Assembly: GCA_031255985.1 (NCBI GenBank)
Contig: JAIRRL010000005.1
Location: 1 to 18,030, forward strand
DNA from: Gracilibacteraceae bacterium
GTDB lineage: Bacteria; Bacillota; Desulfitobacteriia; Desulfitobacteriales; Syntrophobotulaceae
Length of the DNA stretch: 18,030 nt
Reading direction: 5' to 3'
Below, piece by piece: positions 15,477 to 18,030 of this stretch (position 1 is its first letter; each line of letters starts with the position of its first letter). Below the pieces are notes generated by a model. That model worked only from the letters and a program-made list of their open reading frames with translations. It did no database searches and had not been told where the DNA came from. Position numbers and translations under genes: made by a program.

Positions 15477-16736
15477 TCAGGCCGGCACTCCCTTGCGCAT
15501 GGCTAAATCCGCGGGAAGCAGCTCCGGCTCCAGTTTCCGCAGCACGGAATCTTTGGTAATAACGCATTTCGTCACATCCTGACGCTCCGGAATGTCGTAC
15601 ATGACATTCAGCATGATATCCTCAAGGATGGAACGCAAGCCGCGCGCGCCGGTATTGCGCCGGATTGCCTCCTTGGCTACCGCCCGGAGAGCGTCTTCTT
15701 TGAATTCCAGAGCGACGCCGTCGATCTCAAACAGCTTCTGGTATTGTTTGACCAGAGCGTTGCGGGGTTTGACGAGAATTTCGATCAGAGAGTCCTCATC
15801 CAATTCTTCCAGGCTGACGATAATAGGCAGCCTGCCGACAAATTCCGGAATCAAGCCGAATTTCAGCAAGTCTTCCGGCAGCGTCTGCCGTAAAAGTTCG
15901 CCCAGTTTCTGCTCCGAACGCCCCTTGACCTCCGCCCCAAAACCGATTACTTTTTTCCCCGTCCGGTTCTGGATTATCTTTTCAATGCCGTCAAACGAGC
16001 CGCCGACAATAAAAAGCACGTTTGTCGTGTCAATCTGGATAAATTCCTGGTGCGGATGCTTGCGCCCGCCCTGCGGCGGCACGCTGGCGACCGTCCCCTC
16101 GATAATTTTCAGCAGCGCCTGCTGCACGCCCTCGCCGGAAACATCCCGCGTAATGGAAGGATTTTCCGTTTTGCGCGCTATCTTGTCGATTTCATCGATA
16201 TAAATTATACCGCGCTGCGCCCGGTCTGTTTCAAAACCGGCGGCCTGAATCAATTTCAGCAGGATGTTTTCCACATCCTCACCAACGTATCCCGCCTCCG
16301 TGAGCGAAGTCGCGTCCGCGATGGCGAAAGGAACGTTGAGAATTTTGGCCAAAGTGGCCGCCAGCAAAGTTTTGCCGGAGCCGGTAGGGCCAAGCATGAC
16401 AATATTTGATTTTTGCAGTTCAACGTCGTCGATTTTCGCGCCGGCGTTTATCCGCTTATAATGATTATATACGGCGACCGACAGCGATTTTTTCGCCATC
16501 TCCTGCCCTACAACATATTGATCAAGTATCTCCTTGATTTCCCGCGGTTTGGGTATAGCCTGGGAATTGAAATCCTGATTGGACTGTAATTCTTCCGCTA
16601 CGATTTCATTGCACAGAGCGATACATTCCTCACAAATGTAAACGCCCGGCCCGGCCACCAGTTTTTTGACCTGCTCCTGGGTTTTCCCGCAAAATGAACA
16701 TTGCAGCGGTTCCTTCTCGTTTATATACTGAGTCAC
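15477..16736 (-). CDS. clpX: ClpX, ATPase subunit of the Clp protease
   Basis: 419-aa AAA+ unfoldase that selects substrates and feeds them to ClpP. The N-terminal zinc-binding domain has C13-x2-C16 and C35-x2-C38. The AAA+ core shows Walker A GPTGSGKT (116-123), pore loop GYVGED (149-154), Walker B IIYIDEID (177-184) and the RKH loop (225-227). The IGF tripeptide that docks onto ClpP is intact (I264, G265, F266). Length is normal. The start is a GTG at 16734-16736, four bases after the tig stop, with GGGGTGAGA upstream. Uniquely for this cluster, clpP is not between tig and clpX, so its partner must be encoded elsewhere. Confidence 0.98.
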   Translation of the reverse strand: MTQYINEKEPLQCSFCGKTQEQVKKLVAGPGVYICEECIALCNEIVAEELQSNQDFNSQAIPKPREIKEILDQYVVGQEMAKKSLSVAVYNHYKRINAGAKIDDVELQKSNIVMLGPTGSGKTLLAATLAKILNVPFAIADATSLTEAGYVGEDVENILLKLIQAAGFETDRAQRGIIYIDEIDKIARKTENPSITRDVSGEGVQQALLKIIEGTVASVPPQGGRKHPHQEFIQIDTTNVLFIVGGSFDGIEKIIQNRTGKKVIGFGAEVKGRSEQKLGELLRQTLPEDLLKFGLIPEFVGRLPIIVSLEELDEDSLIEILVKPRNALVKQYQKLFEIDGVALEFKEDALRAVAKEAIRRNTGARGLRSILEDIMLNVMYDIPERQDVTKCVITKDSVLRKLEPELLPADLAMRKGVPA

Positions 16737-16740
16737 GCTC

Positions 16741-18030
16741 TCACCCCTCTTCCGCCGTTTCAGCGGTCTCCGCTCCCGCCGCCGCCGTCCCGGCGACCTC
16801 CGGGTTTACCGGTTCCATTTCCGGCTCCGGTTCTGTCGCCGTTCCCGGCTCCGGTTCCGTTTCCGCAAACTCTTCGTCTTCCTCCTCCACCGGGAAATTG
16901 TTGGCCCGGAGTACGAATGTTTTGGCCTCTTCTCTTTCCAGGCCGCTTATATAGTTGTCCAGACTGCCCTGGGCCTGAAGCATCTGTTTGGCTTCTTCCG
17001 CCCTGTCGCCGTAACGTTTCGCCAGCCAAGCGTCCACTTCTTTCTCACCGAACTGAAATCCTTCCTGCTTGGCTATCGCCTCATAAACCAGATCGACCTT
17101 GACCTGCCAAGGAGCGGACTTCGCGTATTCCTGCCGGAGGGCTGCGAGCGTCGTCTGATTAGTTTGCCGGCCAAATCCCTGGGAATATGCCCACATCTCA
17201 AAATCCGCCAGCATTTCTTCTATTTTTAACTCAATCATGCTGGGGGGAATATCCGGCAAATCCACGTTGTCCACCGCTTTTTTCAGTATTTCATTCCGCC
17301 AATTGTCGCGGTTTTTAATCTGCGCTTCCGCCAGCATGTTTTGGCGTATTTCTTCTTTATACTCCTCCAGGGTGTCAAACTCGCTCACGTCCTTGGCGAA
17401 TTCATCATCCAGCGGCAGCAGTTCCATTCGCGTGGCCCCAAGGGCCTTGAGTTTCAATACGGCTTCCCGGCCGGCAAAAGCCGTCTCCTGATACTCGGCG
17501 GGAAGGGCGACGGACACCTCTTTTTCCTCGCCGATAACCATGCCTTTTACCTGCTCGGCCAGACCGGGCCAATTAGTCTCCCCTTCTTCGCCGATTTTCA
17601 ACTCCAGCTCGGTAACATTGCCTTGCGACAGCGGCTCCCCATCGACAGCGCCCGTATAAGCCAGGTTCGCCGTGTCGCCGTCCTCAAGCGCGCCCTCTTC
17701 AACGTTAATCAATTTGGCGTGCCTTCGCCGCCTTGCTTCCAGTTCCTCTGTCAGCGCCTCTTCCGTCACCAGCGTTTCCGGTTCGGCAATCCCCAGATTT
17801 TTATATTCGCCCAGTTCCACCTCCGGGCGGACAAATACCTTGACTTTGAAAATAAATTCCTCGCCCGCCTCAAGCCGGACAATATCGACTTCCGGCCTGG
17901 ACACCGGTTTAATATCGCTCTCAGCCACAGCCTTGGTATATTCGGGATCCATGATTTCATCCGCCGCCTCGCCCCAAACATAATCTTTGCCCAGGCGAGC
18001 CTCTAAAATGTACAACGGGGCTTTTCCCTT
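16741..18030 (-). CDS. tig: Trigger factor (partial, N-terminus outside the window)
   Basis: Ribosome-associated chaperone with prolyl isomerase activity. 429 residues are visible; the frame is open to the window edge and begins KGKAPLYILEARLG, so the GFRKGKAP ribosome-binding loop is being entered and roughly 35-45 residues are missing. Next come the rest of the ribosome-binding domain (VDIVRLEAGEEFIFKVKVFVRPEVELGEY), an FKBP-like domain (LEDGDTANLAYTGAVDGEPL to AVLKLKAL) and the helical C-terminal chaperone domain (DEFAKDVSEFDTLEEYKEEI onward). The final 50 or so residues form an acidic, Glu-Pro-Thr-Ala-rich tail (TEPEPGTATEPEPEMEP) beyond the usual domain end. The FKBP domain is divergent at positions usually aromatic. 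clpX starts four bases downstream. Confidence 0.96.
   Translation of the reverse strand, partial: KGKAPLYILEARLGKDYVWGEAADEIMDPEYTKAVAESDIKPVSRPEVDIVRLEAGEEFIFKVKVFVRPEVELGEYKNLGIAEPETLVTEEALTEELEARRRRHAKLINVEEGALEDGDTANLAYTGAVDGEPLSQGNVTELELKIGEEGETNWPGLAEQVKGMVIGEEKEVSVALPAEYQETAFAGREAVLKLKALGATRMELLPLDDEFAKDVSEFDTLEEYKEEIRQNMLAEAQIKNRDNWRNEILKKAVDNVDLPDIPPSMIELKIEEMLADFEMWAYSQGFGRQTNQTTLAALRQEYAKSAPWQVKVDLVYEAIAKQEGFQFGEKEVDAWLAKRYGDRAEEAKQMLQAQGSLDNYISGLEREEAKTFVLRANNFPVEEEDEEFAETEPEPGTATEPEPEMEPVNPEVAGTAAAGAETAETAEEG

Overview
This window is housekeeping DNA from a fairly GC-rich member of the Bacillota (Firmicutes). CtsR, McsA, Jag/KhpB and the rpmH-rnpA-yidD-yidC-jag-mnmE-mnmG order are typical of that phylum. 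A rubredoxin-first ('reverse') rubrerythrin and a SpoIIM-family protein point to an anaerobe of the Clostridia or Negativicutes type. That placement is an inference; there is no rRNA gene to settle it.

Left block (1-6493, all minus strand). From a consensus sigma-A promoter near 6607-6636, transcription runs through rpmH, rnpA, yidD, yidC, jag, mnmE and mnmG. These make ribosomal protein L34, the RNase P protein, two membrane-insertion proteins, an RNA-binding protein and the two subunits of the U34 tRNA-modifying enzyme. Directly downstream lies the heat-shock repressor gene ctsR, with its own promoter and a four-heptad CtsR operator, followed by the first 22 codons of mcsA at the window edge.

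Middle block (6494-11797, plus strand). A 346-bp divergent intergenic region carries the rpmH and rubrerythrin promoters, a 15-bp palindrome and a 9-bp direct repeat. It is followed by reverse rubrerythrin (peroxide detoxification), a strong hairpin, and a two-gene unit with 3 bp between the genes: a large UPF0182 membrane protein of unknown function and a cardiolipin synthase.

Right block (11803-18030, minus strand). The order of transcription is tig (5' end outside the window), clpX, a SpoIIM-family membrane protein, lon, engB/ysxC. This is the familiar tig-clpP-clpX-lonB-lon-ysxC protein-quality-control cluster, but clpP and lonB are absent and a SpoIIM-like gene sits between clpX and lon. 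The block converges on cls with only 5 bp between stop codons.

The window is dense, with 15 genes including two cut by the edges. The only gene-free stretch over 300 bp is 6494-6839. I see no mobile element, prophage, CRISPR array, toxin-antitoxin module or defence island, and no clearly new system. The points most worth a second look are the missing clpP, the UPF0182-cls pair, the SpoIIM-like gene in the protease cluster, the four-heptad CtsR operator and a REP-like hairpin after the rubrerythrin gene.
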